From Aliiglaciecola lipolytica (GTDB taxonomy: Bacteria; Pseudomonadota; Gammaproteobacteria; Enterobacterales; Alteromonadaceae), in the NCBI RefSeq assembly GCF_018860635.1, contig NZ_JAHKPT010000035.1, forward strand, positions 186,001-250,000: a stretch of 64,000 nt of DNA, read 5' to 3'. Below the pieces are notes generated by a model. That model was not told the origin of the DNA and did not search any database. It saw nothing but the letters and a program-made list of their open reading frames with translations. The position numbers were made by a program, and so were the translations under genes. Numbering within the stretch: position 1 is the first letter of the stretch; every line of letters starts with the position of its first letter. Shown piece by piece: positions 18,007 to 26,758 of this stretch.

Positions 18007-18786
18007 ATGGATTTTATGTCTAGTTTGATTAAGCGTTTGTTTGTATTTGTTATTTTATTTTCAAATTGTCCAAGTTATGCCCACGACATTGTCGATATCG
18101 TAAAAGTGGCTAAACAATCAGTAGTCGGGATAGGCATATACGACCCAATTAAAGCCCCACAAACGAGTTTACACGGTACTGGTTTCGCGGTAGCTAATGG
18201 ACAGTATATAGTGACGAACAATCATGTTATTGCTAAACCGTTGGACGCCAATGCAAAACAAAAACGTGTGGTTCTAGCTGGTGTCGGACGTTATCCCAAA
18301 ATGTACGAGGCATATGTAGTCGAAGTTGATGAATTACATGATTTAGCGTTACTTCGAATTAGTAACAAATTAAAGCCTTTTCAACTAGCCGGAAGTAACT
18401 TGATAGCTGACGGCACTGAAGTGGCATTTACAGGATTTCCCATTGGGGCTGTTTTAGGGCTTTACCCGGCTACTCATCGCGGTATTATTGCCTCGTCAAC
18501 GCCGGTTATAGTGCCTACTGAACATTCTAGTCAATTAGATGCTAAAACATTGAGACGCTTAAGAGATCCGTATTTAGTCTATCAAATGGATGCCACGGCT
18601 TACCCTGGCAATAGCGGCAGTGCAGTTTATGAGGTGGACACCGGTAAAGTCGTAGCTGTTATCAATAAAGTGTTCGTAAAAGAAACAAAAGAGACTATTT
18701 TATCCGCGCCTAGTGGCATTACTTACTCAATACCTGTAAAATACGTCAGACAACTTTTAAGATCAGCTAACGTAGAAGTCGATTAG
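18007..18786 (+). CDS. Secreted trypsin-like serine protease
   Basis: 259 residues. A signal peptide covers about residues 1-25 (RLFVFVILFSNCPSYA). The chymotrypsin/DegP-type triad is complete: His73 in TNNHVIA, Asp112 in ELHDLALLRI, and Ser203 in YPGNSGSAV. There is no PDZ domain after the protease domain, so it is shorter than DegP or DegS. It probably works in the periplasm or outside. It is 145 nt upstream of the sigma-54 operon for a Tat-exported Cys-rich protein and could process that product or another surface protein; this is proximity only. ATG 18016 is an alternative start. Confidence 0.8.
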   Translation: MDFMSSLIKRLFVFVILFSNCPSYAHDIVDIVKVAKQSVVGIGIYDPIKAPQTSLHGTGFAVANGQYIVTNNHVIAKPLDANAKQKRVVLAGVGRYPKMYEAYVVEVDELHDLALLRISNKLKPFQLAGSNLIADGTEVAFTGFPIGAVLGLYPATHRGIIASSTPVIVPTEHSSQLDAKTLRRLRDPYLVYQMDATAYPGNSGSAVYEVDTGKVVAVINKVFVKETKETILSAPSGITYSIPVKYVRQLLRSANVEVD

Positions 18787-18856
18787 CTTGTCGAAAAAAT
18801 TTACACTACCACTATATTACATTAATTAAACATATATAAATCAATGGATTGTTGTC

Positions 18857-18874
18857 TTGGCGTGGTTTTTGCTT
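18857..18874 (+). promoter_or_regulatory. Sigma-54 promoter of the Tat-protein/HprK-related operon
   Basis: TTGGCGTGGTTTTTGCTT fits the RpoN consensus, with GG at 18859-18860 and GC at 18871-18872 separated by exactly 10 nt. The TGCTTTAAC after the -12 element is shared with the sigma-54 promoter of the PEP-CTERM gene. It lies 58 nt before the start codon of the Tat-exported protein. Confidence 0.8.
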
Positions 18875-18931
18875 TAACGATATCATTAAAGTTAATTGCG
18901 TTCAGAAGTCGCATAAAAAGGGTTTAAATCA

Positions 18932-19579
18932 ATGAATGAATTCGATAAGTCGTTTAAAAAGGATGTTTCTGCTGTGAACAAGCGCCGTAATTTTCTTAAG
19001 AAGTCGGCCACCGGAGCAGTGATTGTTAGCCTTCCAGCTAAATCAGTATGGGGAACTACCTGTAATGTGTCAGGTAATTTGTCAGGTAATTTGTCTACAA
19101 GTACCCATGAAAAAACATGTACTATTCCAGATTTGAATTATGGTTGCCGTCCTCAAAAATGGAAAGACTCAGACAGCAATTGTGATGACATGTTCGATAA
19201 GTTGAAGCGAATGAATCATGGTCGACACAGAAGGGACGACGATGATTGTAAAAAAGAAAGAGAAAAGTATAACGCTAGTATCGACGCAGTTAAAAGTTGC
19301 TCGCTAAATTTACCAAAAGAATTTTTCCGCTATAGCGATGATAGTTGTGGAAATCTATTGAGCGGCAACTGTGGCAGCAGCTATCAAAAGTTGGGCGCGG
19401 TATTTTTGAATGCGTGTTTTGGTTTTTATCCAGGTTATGAAGGTATCTCTCAAGCTGAAGACTTGTGCAAGGAAGTATTTGTTTACTTATACGTGAAAGA
19501 TAAAACCGGCTCTTTGGTAACCGATAATGAATTGGGTATGACTGACAACCATAGGTTAAGTAACTGGGAACCTTCCTAA
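18932..19579 (+). CDS. Tat-exported cysteine-rich protein, possible modified substrate
   Basis: 215 residues of no family I recognise. A twin-arginine signal is present: KRRNFLKK at residues 17-24, then a weak hydrophobic stretch SATGAVIVSLPAKSVWG. The mature part has ten cysteines (44, 63, 72, 84, 106, 123, 139, 147, 162, 179), an even number compatible with five disulfides or metal binding, plus a basic/acidic segment (KKEREK, HGRHRRDDDD). SGNL is repeated at 48-55 from a 12-bp tandem DNA repeat. It heads an operon with a PqqD-like protein, an HprK-related kinase and a nucleotidyltransferase, 14 nt ahead of the next gene, so it may be their substrate. Tat use implies folding or modification before export. 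Confidence 0.65.
   Translation: MNEFDKSFKKDVSAVNKRRNFLKKSATGAVIVSLPAKSVWGTTCNVSGNLSGNLSTSTHEKTCTIPDLNYGCRPQKWKDSDSNCDDMFDKLKRMNHGRHRRDDDDCKKEREKYNASIDAVKSCSLNLPKEFFRYSDDSCGNLLSGNCGSSYQKLGAVFLNACFGFYPGYEGISQAEDLCKEVFVYLYVKDKTGSLVTDNELGMTDNHRLSNWEPS
19070..19093 (+). repeat. 12-bp tandem repeat (two copies) inside the Tat-protein gene
   Basis: TCAGGTAATTTG occurs twice in a row, encoding Ser-Gly-Asn-Leu twice just after the signal peptide. Unit length is a multiple of three, so copy-number change would keep the frame. Confidence 0.7.
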
Positions 19580-19593
19580 GAAATTAAATAGAC

Positions 19594-19872
19594 GTGAGTT
19601 ACTATAGTCTCACTCCGGGTTCGCGGGTTTATCTTTTTGAAGATGGAAGCGGCATAGGGATTTATTCTGGTTACGATAGTAATACCTTTTTCATTAATTC
19701 TAGACAGTTAGAAAATGTCAAGAAGGTTGAACTCAATTTAGAGTTAACCTTCGATGCAAGTTTATTTCAATCCATTCTTGGACTAGATCAGTCTGAAGCA
19801 GAGTTCGTTTTCCACGATTTAGTTGAGAAGAAAGTTCTTCGGGAAGTAGTGGAGTTCGATGCAGATTCTTGA
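19594..19872 (+). CDS. PqqD-like protein of the HPr-rel-A system
   Basis: 92 residues from a GTG start. The predicted beta-rich N terminus and C-terminal helices (LFQSILGLDQSEAEFVFHDLVEKKVL) follow the PqqD layout, a winged-helix domain that in RiPP pathways acts as the RiPP recognition element binding a leader peptide. It overlaps the kinase gene by 14 nt, so translation is coupled. By family knowledge, PqqD-like proteins of this type accompany HprK-related kinase A. A role as adaptor that presents the Tat protein or another peptide to the kinase is inferred. Confidence 0.7.
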   Translation: MSYYSLTPGSRVYLFEDGSGIGIYSGYDSNTFFINSRQLENVKKVELNLELTFDASLFQSILGLDQSEAEFVFHDLVEKKVLREVVEFDADS

Positions 19873-20707
19873 CACAGGTCTTTACCGTTTTTCGTTAAAA
19901 TCAGATGTGAAACATGTTTCAACAGTTGCTAAGAGTTTGTACTCAGATTCCTGCGATTTAGACGGGCCTATCGACTTTTCAATCCGTCTCGTTTACGAGT
20001 CTTTATTGAGACGATTTATTAAACCGCAAATCAGTTTTTATTCAGATCAACATTCCCCCTTTAAACCTCTTCCAATATCTCAAGCTGCAGCTGTTCTTGA
20101 ATGGGGAATGAACTGGTGTATAGCAGCCCATGAATTTGAGCGCCTATTAATCCATTCAGCGGTTTTAGTTAAAGACGGTAAAGCCATTGTTTTTCCTGCG
20201 TTGCCAGGCTCAGGGAAAAGTACACTGACGGCTCATCTTGGATTATCTGGTTGGGATGTCTATTCAGATGAGATGGCAATAATTGATACCACGACATCTA
20301 AGGTTCACCCATGGTATCGACCTGTTTGTTTAAAAAACAACTCTATTGATCTTATCAAAAAGTGGCACCCAGAAGCATTTTTCACTCCCATCTGCAAAGA
20401 TACTCAAAAAGGCGATGTAGCACACCTTAAAGTACTGGAAAGAACTCAATATAGTCAATTTAAACCAGCCGAGATTGTCGCGGTCGTGTTTCCCAAGTAT
20501 TCCCCAGATTCAGAATTAACCATTTACCAATTAACACAATTGGAAGCTTTTAATACTTTGAGTAAGAATGCGTTTAACTATAATGTACTTGGTGGAACGG
20601 GGTTTGATACAGTTGCTAAGATAATTAAATCCTGCCGCCTTTTTGAAATTGAGTACAATGACTTAAATGAAGTCAATGAATTTCTCAAAGAAGATGTAAT
20701 CGGGTGA
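19859..20707 (+). CDS. HprK-related kinase A
   Basis: 282 residues. It has a Walker A loop PALPGSGKST (about 113-122), preceded by LLIHSAVLVKDGKAIVF, and the SDEMAII segment (136-142) with the acidic residues used by HPr kinase/phosphorylase for catalysis. It lacks the N-terminal HprK regulatory domain. Start ATG 19859 has GGAG 5 nt upstream and lies within the PqqD-like gene. HprK homologues without HPr occur in lasso-peptide clusters, where they phosphorylate a peptide serine; here they are in a sigma-54 operon with a nucleotidyltransferase. The phosphoacceptor is unknown. The classical PTS regulatory role is unlikely. Confidence 0.82.
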   Translation: MQILDTGLYRFSLKSDVKHVSTVAKSLYSDSCDLDGPIDFSIRLVYESLLRRFIKPQISFYSDQHSPFKPLPISQAAAVLEWGMNWCIAAHEFERLLIHSAVLVKDGKAIVFPALPGSGKSTLTAHLGLSGWDVYSDEMAIIDTTTSKVHPWYRPVCLKNNSIDLIKKWHPEAFFTPICKDTQKGDVAHLKVLERTQYSQFKPAEIVAVVFPKYSPDSELTIYQLTQLEAFNTLSKNAFNYNVLGGTGFDTVAKIIKSCRLFEIEYNDLNEVNEFLKEDVIG

Positions 20708-20711
20708 TAAT

Positions 20712-21839
20712 GTGTTGTTGAATACAAAATTGCTTTATCAGATTTTATTAAACCCAAGTCGAGGGTTAAATCTAGCTTTGACGGATTGGCAAAATGTTAT
20801 TTTTATCTTACGCGAAGGTAAGTTGTTAGCTAGTTTATATCATGCAGCAAAACGCGATGGTTGCTACGACGCTTATCCGCACTTTGTAAAACGTCATTTA
20901 TATTCTGCTTACGTCTATGCAAACCGTCAGGCTCAACAAATCTTTTTCGAGGCAAACGAATTTCGCTTATTGCTTGAGCAAGTAGGTATTACTGCAGTGT
21001 TCTTGAAAGGAGCGGGATATACTCTACGAAATAGTTTGAATAGTTACGGCAGAGTCTGTTCTGATATTGACGTTTTGGTGAATAAGAATGACCTTACGGC
21101 TGCTGAAGCCCATGTTAAAAAAAATCGCTGGCAATCAGAAACCCTTAATGACTATGACGAAAAGTACTATCGAGATTGGGCTCATGAAATACCACCATTG
21201 ATTCATATAAACCGAGCAACTGTGGTGGATATGCATCATAATTTATACCCACCGATTAGTGGCCGTGCAATTAATATCAAGAAATTTATTTCTTCACGCC
21301 AAAAAATGCAATCTGGTTGCTTTGTACTGGAACCAGCAACCACTGTTATGCATAGCATTATTCATATGTTTGCCAATGAAGATAGCAGCAGCTGGATGCG
21401 TGATCTTTATGATATTATTCTTCTGATTAAAGAAAATGAGAGTGTTGAGTTCTGGAAAGTTTTAATGGAATCTTCTCAACAAACTGATTTTGATTTTGAG
21501 TTTGAATTTGTTTGTTGTATAAAGGCTTTGCAACATTATTCCAACCTGAATATACCAACAGATGTCGTCAGCTACATAAATGATTATAGACTGACCAAAT
21601 TGCAACGCTGGCTTATTCAAAATGCTATATTGCCATCAATTGCCCCCGAACATAGTTTAGTTATGTCATCCAAAATTAAATGGGCTAAAACAATCGTTTA
21701 TTTTCGTGGCCACTGGATCAAGATGCCATTTGCAGTACTTTGCAAACACTTTGCGTTTAAATCATTTTTTGCGATACGTGATCAGATTATGGGTAAACAT
21801 CATTTTGACCCCAAATTACCCCAAAATCCGAACTGGTAA
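20712..21839 (+). CDS. Nucleotidyltransferase family protein (NTP_transf_5-like)
   Basis: 375 residues from a GTG (or the following TTG) start, 4 nt after the kinase stop. The nucleotidyltransferase core is seen as VFLKGAGYTLR (97-107) and the metal-binding SDIDVLV (117-123). A downstream VDMHHNLYPP follows, as in the family of putative nucleotidyltransferases near lasso-peptide kinases. The C-terminal part is alpha-helical. It likely transfers a nucleotidyl group from an NTP to a protein or phosphorylated peptide, acting after the kinase. Last gene of the operon; 237 nt of non-coding DNA separate it from the next gene. Confidence 0.75.
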   Translation: MLLNTKLLYQILLNPSRGLNLALTDWQNVIFILREGKLLASLYHAAKRDGCYDAYPHFVKRHLYSAYVYANRQAQQIFFEANEFRLLLEQVGITAVFLKGAGYTLRNSLNSYGRVCSDIDVLVNKNDLTAAEAHVKKNRWQSETLNDYDEKYYRDWAHEIPPLIHINRATVVDMHHNLYPPISGRAINIKKFISSRQKMQSGCFVLEPATTVMHSIIHMFANEDSSSWMRDLYDIILLIKENESVEFWKVLMESSQQTDFDFEFEFVCCIKALQHYSNLNIPTDVVSYINDYRLTKLQRWLIQNAILPSIAPEHSLVMSSKIKWAKTIVYFRGHWIKMPFAVLCKHFAFKSFFAIRDQIMGKHHFDPKLPQNPNW

Positions 21840-22076
21840 TATCTATTTATAGATTTTAAACAGCTTTTGCTTTTAACCATTCTATTTATATGAAATATTA
21901 AACTTATTCACTTACTTTCAATAACATAACGCATAGTGTCAAATAAAAGTTGGTATAGCTAGCTAGGTAAATTAGATACTTAGGTATCTTAAATAGCACT
22001 ACTAATTTGCCTGATTTACGTGCAAACTACGCGGTTAAAAATAATCATATTCTGTTCTTTAGAGAGAGGTTAGGGT

Positions 22077-23357
22077 TTGACGGAAAATATATATAAAAAG
22101 CGAATAGGCATCATTGGCTTAGGCTATGTTGGTTTGCCCCTAGCAGTGTCTTTTGGCAGAAAGTTTTCTACGCTGGGTTTTGATATTAACCAACAGCGTA
22201 TTGAAGAACTTAATCGAGGTGAAGATCACACCTTGGAAGTTTCTCCTGAAGAGTTAAAAAGCGTGACATCTTTGACGTTTTCATCTGAACCTGAAGACCT
22301 CTCTCAATGTGATTTTATTATTGTTACCGTGCCTACGCCAATTGATAAAAATCGTCAACCTGATCTGACCCCTTTGAAAAAAGCCAGTGAAATGATTGGT
22401 AAGGTGGTCAAATCTGGCGCTACTGTTATTTATGAGTCAACGGTATACCCTGGTGCGACTGAAGAAGTATGTATTCCGTTAATCGAAAAATATTCTGGTT
22501 TGAAGTTCAATCAAGATTTTTATGCAGGCTACAGCCCAGAGCGAATCAATCCAGGAGATAAAACCCATCGTCTGGAAAGCATTATTAAAGTCACCAGTGG
22601 TTCCACTCCTGAAATTGGTGATTTAGTCGATCAATTGTATCTCAGTATTATTGAAGCGGGCACACATAGGGCGTCTTCCATAAAAGTCGCCGAAGCGGCT
22701 AAAGTAATTGAAAACACCCAAAGAGATTTAAATATTGCGCTAATAAATGAGTTGGCAATGATATTCGAAAGGCTCGGTATTGACACTGAAGAGGTGTTAT
22801 TAGCCGCTGGTAGTAAATGGAACTTCTTGCCGTTTCGCCCCGGATTAGTGGGCGGACACTGTATTGGTGTTGACCCCTATTATTTGACCCATAAAGCCGA
22901 AGAGATTGGTTATCATCCTGAAGTCATTTTGGCGGGACGTCGCATTAACGACCAAATGGGCGAATATGTGGTCAGTCGTTTAGTGAAAAAAATGCTAAAT
23001 AAAAAAATCATGGTTAATGGCGCTAATGTGCTTCTTATGGGGATCACATTCAAAGAAAACTGCCCCGATATTCGCAATACTAAGGTGGTCGATATTGCCA
23101 CTGAGCTGGATAACTATCATGTGAATGTCGATATTTATGATCCTTGGGCCGAATCTGAAGAGGTTCAAGCTGAATATGGATTGAAATTAGTCAGTGAACC
23201 GGAAGTGGGAAAATATGACGCTATCATTGCGGCCGTTGCCCACCAAGAGTTCAAACAAATGTCGAGCCAAGAACTCCGTGCGCTAGGCAAAGACAATTGT
23301 GTTGTGTTTGACTTGAAATATATTATTGATAAAGAAATCGTTGATTTAAGACTTTAG
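22077..23357 (+). CDS. UDP-sugar dehydrogenase, TviB/WbpA-type
   Basis: 426 residues from a TTG start with a strong AGAGAGAGG site upstream. Rossmann motif [26 protein letters not shown], the catalytic cysteine in [13 protein letters not shown] and the second nucleotide-binding segment [18 protein letters not shown] are clear. This branch oxidises UDP-GlcNAc or UDP-GlcNAc-like sugars (TviB) or UDP-Glc to the 6-carboxylate. It is distinct from the wecC copy at 8704. It sits 10 nt before a C4-epimerase, the TviB-TviC arrangement, so the product is probably a UDP-(N-acetyl)galactosaminuronate or galacturonate. Substrate not decided. Confidence 0.83.
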   Translation: MTENIYKKRIGIIGLGYVGLPLAVSFGRKFSTLGFDINQQRIEELNRGEDHTLEVSPEELKSVTSLTFSSEPEDLSQCDFIIVTVPTPIDKNRQPDLTPLKKASEMIGKVVKSGATVIYESTVYPGATEEVCIPLIEKYSGLKFNQDFYAGYSPERINPGDKTHRLESIIKVTSGSTPEIGDLVDQLYLSIIEAGTHRASSIKVAEAAKVIENTQRDLNIALINELAMIFERLGIDTEEVLLAAGSKWNFLPFRPGLVGGHCIGVDPYYLTHKAEEIGYHPEVILAGRRINDQMGEYVVSRLVKKMLNKKIMVNGANVLLMGITFKENCPDIRNTKVVDIATELDNYHVNVDIYDPWAESEEVQAEYGLKLVSEPEVGKYDAIIAAVAHQEFKQMSSQELRALGKDNCVVFDLKYIIDKEIVDLRL

Positions 23358-23367
23358 GACAAAGTAA

Positions 23368-24387
23368 ATGAAAATTTTAGTAACTGGGGCTGCCGGTTTT
23401 ATTGGATCTCATGTAAGTTTGTATTTGCTTGAACGTGGTGATGAAGTAGTGGGGTTAGACAACCTCAATGATTATTATGACGTGAACCTCAAGCTAGATA
23501 GATTAAAAAGAGTAGAGCAGCATAAGAATAGCTACAATTTCACTTTTGTTAAAATGTCAGTGGAAGACAAAGAGGCTATGGCTGATTTGTTTGATGAACA
23601 TAAATTTGACAAAGTCGTACACCTAGCGGCACAAGCTGGTGTGCGTTATTCATTAGAAAATCCCCACGCTTATATTGATGCCAATATTGTTGGTTTTATG
23701 AATATATTAGAGGGTTGCAGACACAATAAAGTGAAACACTTAGTTTATGCTTCCTCTAGTTCAGTTTATGGGGCTAACGAGTCTATGCCTTTCTCCGTGC
23801 ACGATAACGTTGACCATCCAGTATCGTTATACGCGGCAAGTAAAAAAGCCAACGAACTGATGGCTCATACTTATAGTCATTTATTCAACTTGCCTACTAC
23901 TGGCTTGCGTTTCTTTACCGTTTACGGTCCTTGGGGACGTCCAGATATGGCGTTATTCTTATTTACTAAAGCGATTTTAGAAGATAAACCGATTAAAGTG
24001 TTTAATTACGGTAACCATAAACGCGATTTCACCTACATTGATGACATTGTGGAAGGTATCATTCGTACCCTTGATCATACGGCTGAATCTAACCCAGATT
24101 GGTCAGGTAAGAATCCTGATCCAGGCACAAGTAAAGCCCCTTGGCGAGTGTACAATATCGGTAACCAATCACCGGTCCAGTTGATGGAATATATTGAGAC
24201 CTTGGAAGAAAACCTGGGTAAAACCGCAGAGAAAGAGCTACTACCGCTGCAAATGGGTGACGTTCCTGATACCTACGCAGATGTTGAAGCTTTGGTTCGA
24301 GATGTTGATTACCGTCCACAAACGACAATTCAAACCGGGATTAAAAACTTTGTAGGTTGGTATAAAGATTACTTCAACGTGAATTAA
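23368..24387 (+). CDS. NAD-dependent UDP-uronate 4-epimerase (CapI/LspL-like)
   Basis: 339 residues of the extended SDR family. The Gly-rich NAD motif [11 protein letters not shown] starts at about residue 6, DNLNDYYD at 31-38 is typical of UDP-glucuronate epimerases, and the catalytic SSSVYG and YAASKKANE motifs are present. The stretch [16 protein letters not shown] is the usual CapI/LspL sugar-binding region. It converts a UDP-uronic acid between gluco and galacto forms. The upstream dehydrogenase supplies that acid, so the pair feeds an acidic sugar into the exopolysaccharide. A bidirectional terminator follows. Confidence 0.85.
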   Translation: MKILVTGAAGFIGSHVSLYLLERGDEVVGLDNLNDYYDVNLKLDRLKRVEQHKNSYNFTFVKMSVEDKEAMADLFDEHKFDKVVHLAAQAGVRYSLENPHAYIDANIVGFMNILEGCRHNKVKHLVYASSSSVYGANESMPFSVHDNVDHPVSLYAASKKANELMAHTYSHLFNLPTTGLRFFTVYGPWGRPDMALFLFTKAILEDKPIKVFNYGNHKRDFTYIDDIVEGIIRTLDHTAESNPDWSGKNPDPGTSKAPWRVYNIGNQSPVQLMEYIETLEENLGKTAEKELLPLQMGDVPDTYADVEALVRDVDYRPQTTIQTGIKNFVGWYKDYFNVN

Positions 24388-24407
24388 TCGTTTTGCAAGT
24401 TTGAAAT

Positions 24408-24452
24408 AAAAAAACGCAAGGTACTCTATATAAGAGTCACCTTGCGTTTTTA
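24408..24452. terminator. Bidirectional terminator between epimerase and malate synthase genes
   Basis: A long stem (AAAAACGCAAGGT paired with ACCTTGCGTTTTT, with an inner CTCT/AGAG extension) has A and T runs on opposite sides, so it can end transcripts from both strands. Confidence 0.85.
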
Positions 24453-24470
24453 TTTGTACTCAGTAAATGG

Positions 24471-26642
24471 TTAAGAAGCGAGTTGTTCTTTCATCTTACG
24501 ACGCATTTCATGCAGTAAAGGTTCGGTATAACCATTTGGCTGATCTACCCCTTCAAAAATAAGCGCCTTAGCCGCCTCAAAAGCAATAGATTTATCCAGA
24601 TCTGGACACATATTGATGTATTCAGGGTCTCCGGCATTTTGCTGGTCTACCAGTTTTGCCATTCTATTTAATGATGCATTGACTTGTGACTCGTCAACTA
24701 TTCCATGCAATAACCAATTGGCTATATGCTGACTGGAAATTCTAAGTGTCGCTCTGTCTTCCATCAGCCCTACATCATTGATATCTGGCACTTTTGAACA
24801 GCCAATTCCCTGGTTTACCCATCTAACCACGTAACCTAAAATGCCTTGAACATTATTGTCTAATTCTCGGGTCTTAGTTTCGTCATCTAGCACTGTTCCT
24901 GGCTCCATTAAAGGAACAGTAAGGATATCGTCCAACCCATCACTATGTTGCTCTTTAAGTGTCGATTGCACTGCAAATACATCAACTTGATGATAGTGCA
25001 AAGCGTGCAGAGTCGCAGCGGTAGGAGAGGGCACCCAAGCTGTGTTAGCACCGGCTTTAGGATGTTGTATTTTTGCTTTCATCATTTCGGCCATGTGGTC
25101 GGGGATTGGCCACATGCCTTTACCAATTTGTGCTTTTCCAGACAAGCCGGCCGCTAAGCCATGACCTACGTTATCTTTTTCATAAGCAGTTATCCATGGA
25201 AGCGTCTTCAATTGGCCTTTTAAACCAAATGGACCAAGCTGCATTGACGTATGGATTTCATCACCGGTACGGTCTAAAAATCCAGTATTGATAAACACTA
25301 CACGGGTTTTCGCTGCTTCTATACACGCACTTAGGTTAATTGAAGTACGTCTTTCTTCATCCATAATACCCATTTTTATAGTATTTGCTTCTAGTCCAAG
25401 TATTTTTTCAACTTGTGCAAATAAAGCATTTGAAAACGCAACTTCTTCTGGACCATGCATTTTAGGCTTCACTATATAGATACTGCCTTTTTCACTGTTC
25501 GAAAATGGGCTGTGACCTAATAAGTCATGTTTTCCAATTAATGAAGTTATCATGCAATCCATAATACCTTCAGGTATAGCTTCACCATTAAATAGAATTG
25601 CATCATTGGACATTAATAAACCAACATTTCGAATAAACATCAAACTGCGGCCTTTTAAGCTACTCGCTTGTCCATCAAGGTTGGTGAAAACCTTGTCTTC
25701 ATTAAGCTTTCGTTCAATGGACTTTTGACCTTTTTGTACAGAGGTGCAAAGCGTGCCTTTCATTAAACCTAACCAATTGCGATAAACTTGTGTTTTATCT
25801 TCCGCATCTACTGCAGCGACAGAGTCTTCACAATCCATGATAGTAGTTAAAGCTGCTTCGAGTACGATGTCTTTTAATCCGCTTGGATCGGCAGCGCCAA
25901 CTGGGTGCGAGCAGTCGAATTGCAACTCAATATGCAGCCCGTTGTGGATAAGAATAATTGATGTAGGGTCGCCAACTTCGCCAATGAAACCTATATATTG
26001 ATCTGTATCACTCAGTTGGGTTTGCTCACCATTATCAAGTTTGCAAATTAAAGTTGATTGTTCAATTGAGTAGGCTGTTACATTCTGATGGCTTCCCTTT
26101 TCAAGCGGAGCGGCGACATCAAGCCAGTGACGTCCGTGCTCTATAACCTTTTGCCCTCTAACACTATTATAAGGACCACTCTTATGAGCACCATTTTCTT
26201 CACTAATCACATCTGTGCCATAAAGGGCGTCGTAAAGGCTACCCCATCTTGCATTTGCCGCATTAATCGCATAGCGCGCATTGTTGATTGGAACAACTAG
26301 TTGTGGACCTGCCATAGTTGCGATTTCAGGATCAACATTTTGCGTACTAATTTGAAACCCAGCAGGTTGAGGTAACAGGTAACCAATTTCTTGCAAGAAC
26401 GCTTTGTAGTCAGATAGGTTATATTGCGGATTTTGTTGGCAGTACTTATCGATTTTTACTTGTAAGTCGTCGCGCTTTTTTAACAGCGCCTGATTCTTCG
26501 GCATGAACTCCGTCAACAGCTGCTCAAACCCATTCCAAAAAGTATCTAATTCTACTTCTGTTTGGCCAATTGCTTCGTCTTTAATGAAACAATCTAATTC
26601 TTCCGCTATTTTCAATTTTCCGCGAGATATATAATTTTGCAT
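24471..26642 (-). CDS. glcB: Malate synthase G
   Basis: 723 residues, the normal length of the G isoform. It condenses glyoxylate with acetyl-CoA to malate in the glyoxylate shunt. Recognised by MDCEDSVAAVDAEDKTQVYRNWLGLMKG, MDEERRTSINLSACIEAAKTRVVFINTGFLDRTGDEIHTSM and the C-terminal segment with NMCPDLDKSIAFEAAKALIFEG. Isocitrate lyase, the partner enzyme, is encoded 1.2 kb upstream on the same strand with a LysR regulator between them. A 19-nt motif shared with the isocitrate lyase upstream region lies at 26724-26742. Confidence 0.97.
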   Translation of the reverse strand: MQNYISRGKLKIAEELDCFIKDEAIGQTEVELDTFWNGFEQLLTEFMPKNQALLKKRDDLQVKIDKYCQQNPQYNLSDYKAFLQEIGYLLPQPAGFQISTQNVDPEIATMAGPQLVVPINNARYAINAANARWGSLYDALYGTDVISEENGAHKSGPYNSVRGQKVIEHGRHWLDVAAPLEKGSHQNVTAYSIEQSTLICKLDNGEQTQLSDTDQYIGFIGEVGDPTSIILIHNGLHIELQFDCSHPVGAADPSGLKDIVLEAALTTIMDCEDSVAAVDAEDKTQVYRNWLGLMKGTLCTSVQKGQKSIERKLNEDKVFTNLDGQASSLKGRSLMFIRNVGLLMSNDAILFNGEAIPEGIMDCMITSLIGKHDLLGHSPFSNSEKGSIYIVKPKMHGPEEVAFSNALFAQVEKILGLEANTIKMGIMDEERRTSINLSACIEAAKTRVVFINTGFLDRTGDEIHTSMQLGPFGLKGQLKTLPWITAYEKDNVGHGLAAGLSGKAQIGKGMWPIPDHMAEMMKAKIQHPKAGANTAWVPSPTAATLHALHYHQVDVFAVQSTLKEQHSDGLDDILTVPLMEPGTVLDDETKTRELDNNVQGILGYVVRWVNQGIGCSKVPDINDVGLMEDRATLRISSQHIANWLLHGIVDESQVNASLNRMAKLVDQQNAGDPEYINMCPDLDKSIAFEAAKALIFEGVDQPNGYTEPLLHEMRRKMKEQLAS

Positions 26643-26723
26643 TGTAATACTCCAAAGCTGTCCAATAGATTGATTCTACCCACTTCTTAGGAATATGTTT
26701 AATTTATGGCTTTTATCCTTGCG

Positions 26724-26742
26724 ATAGATTCTGTGAATGTTG
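26724..26742 (+). promoter_or_regulatory. Glyoxylate-shunt motif, copy upstream of malate synthase G
   Basis: ATAGATTCTGTGAATGTTG matches the sequence at 29583-29601 at 17 of 19 positions. It lies about 82 nt upstream of the glcB start codon and includes an inverted repeat ATTC-TGT-GAAT. It is a candidate operator for the adjacent LysR regulator or another shunt regulator. Confidence 0.5.
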
Positions 26743-26758
26743 AAGCTAGGAGTGCCAA

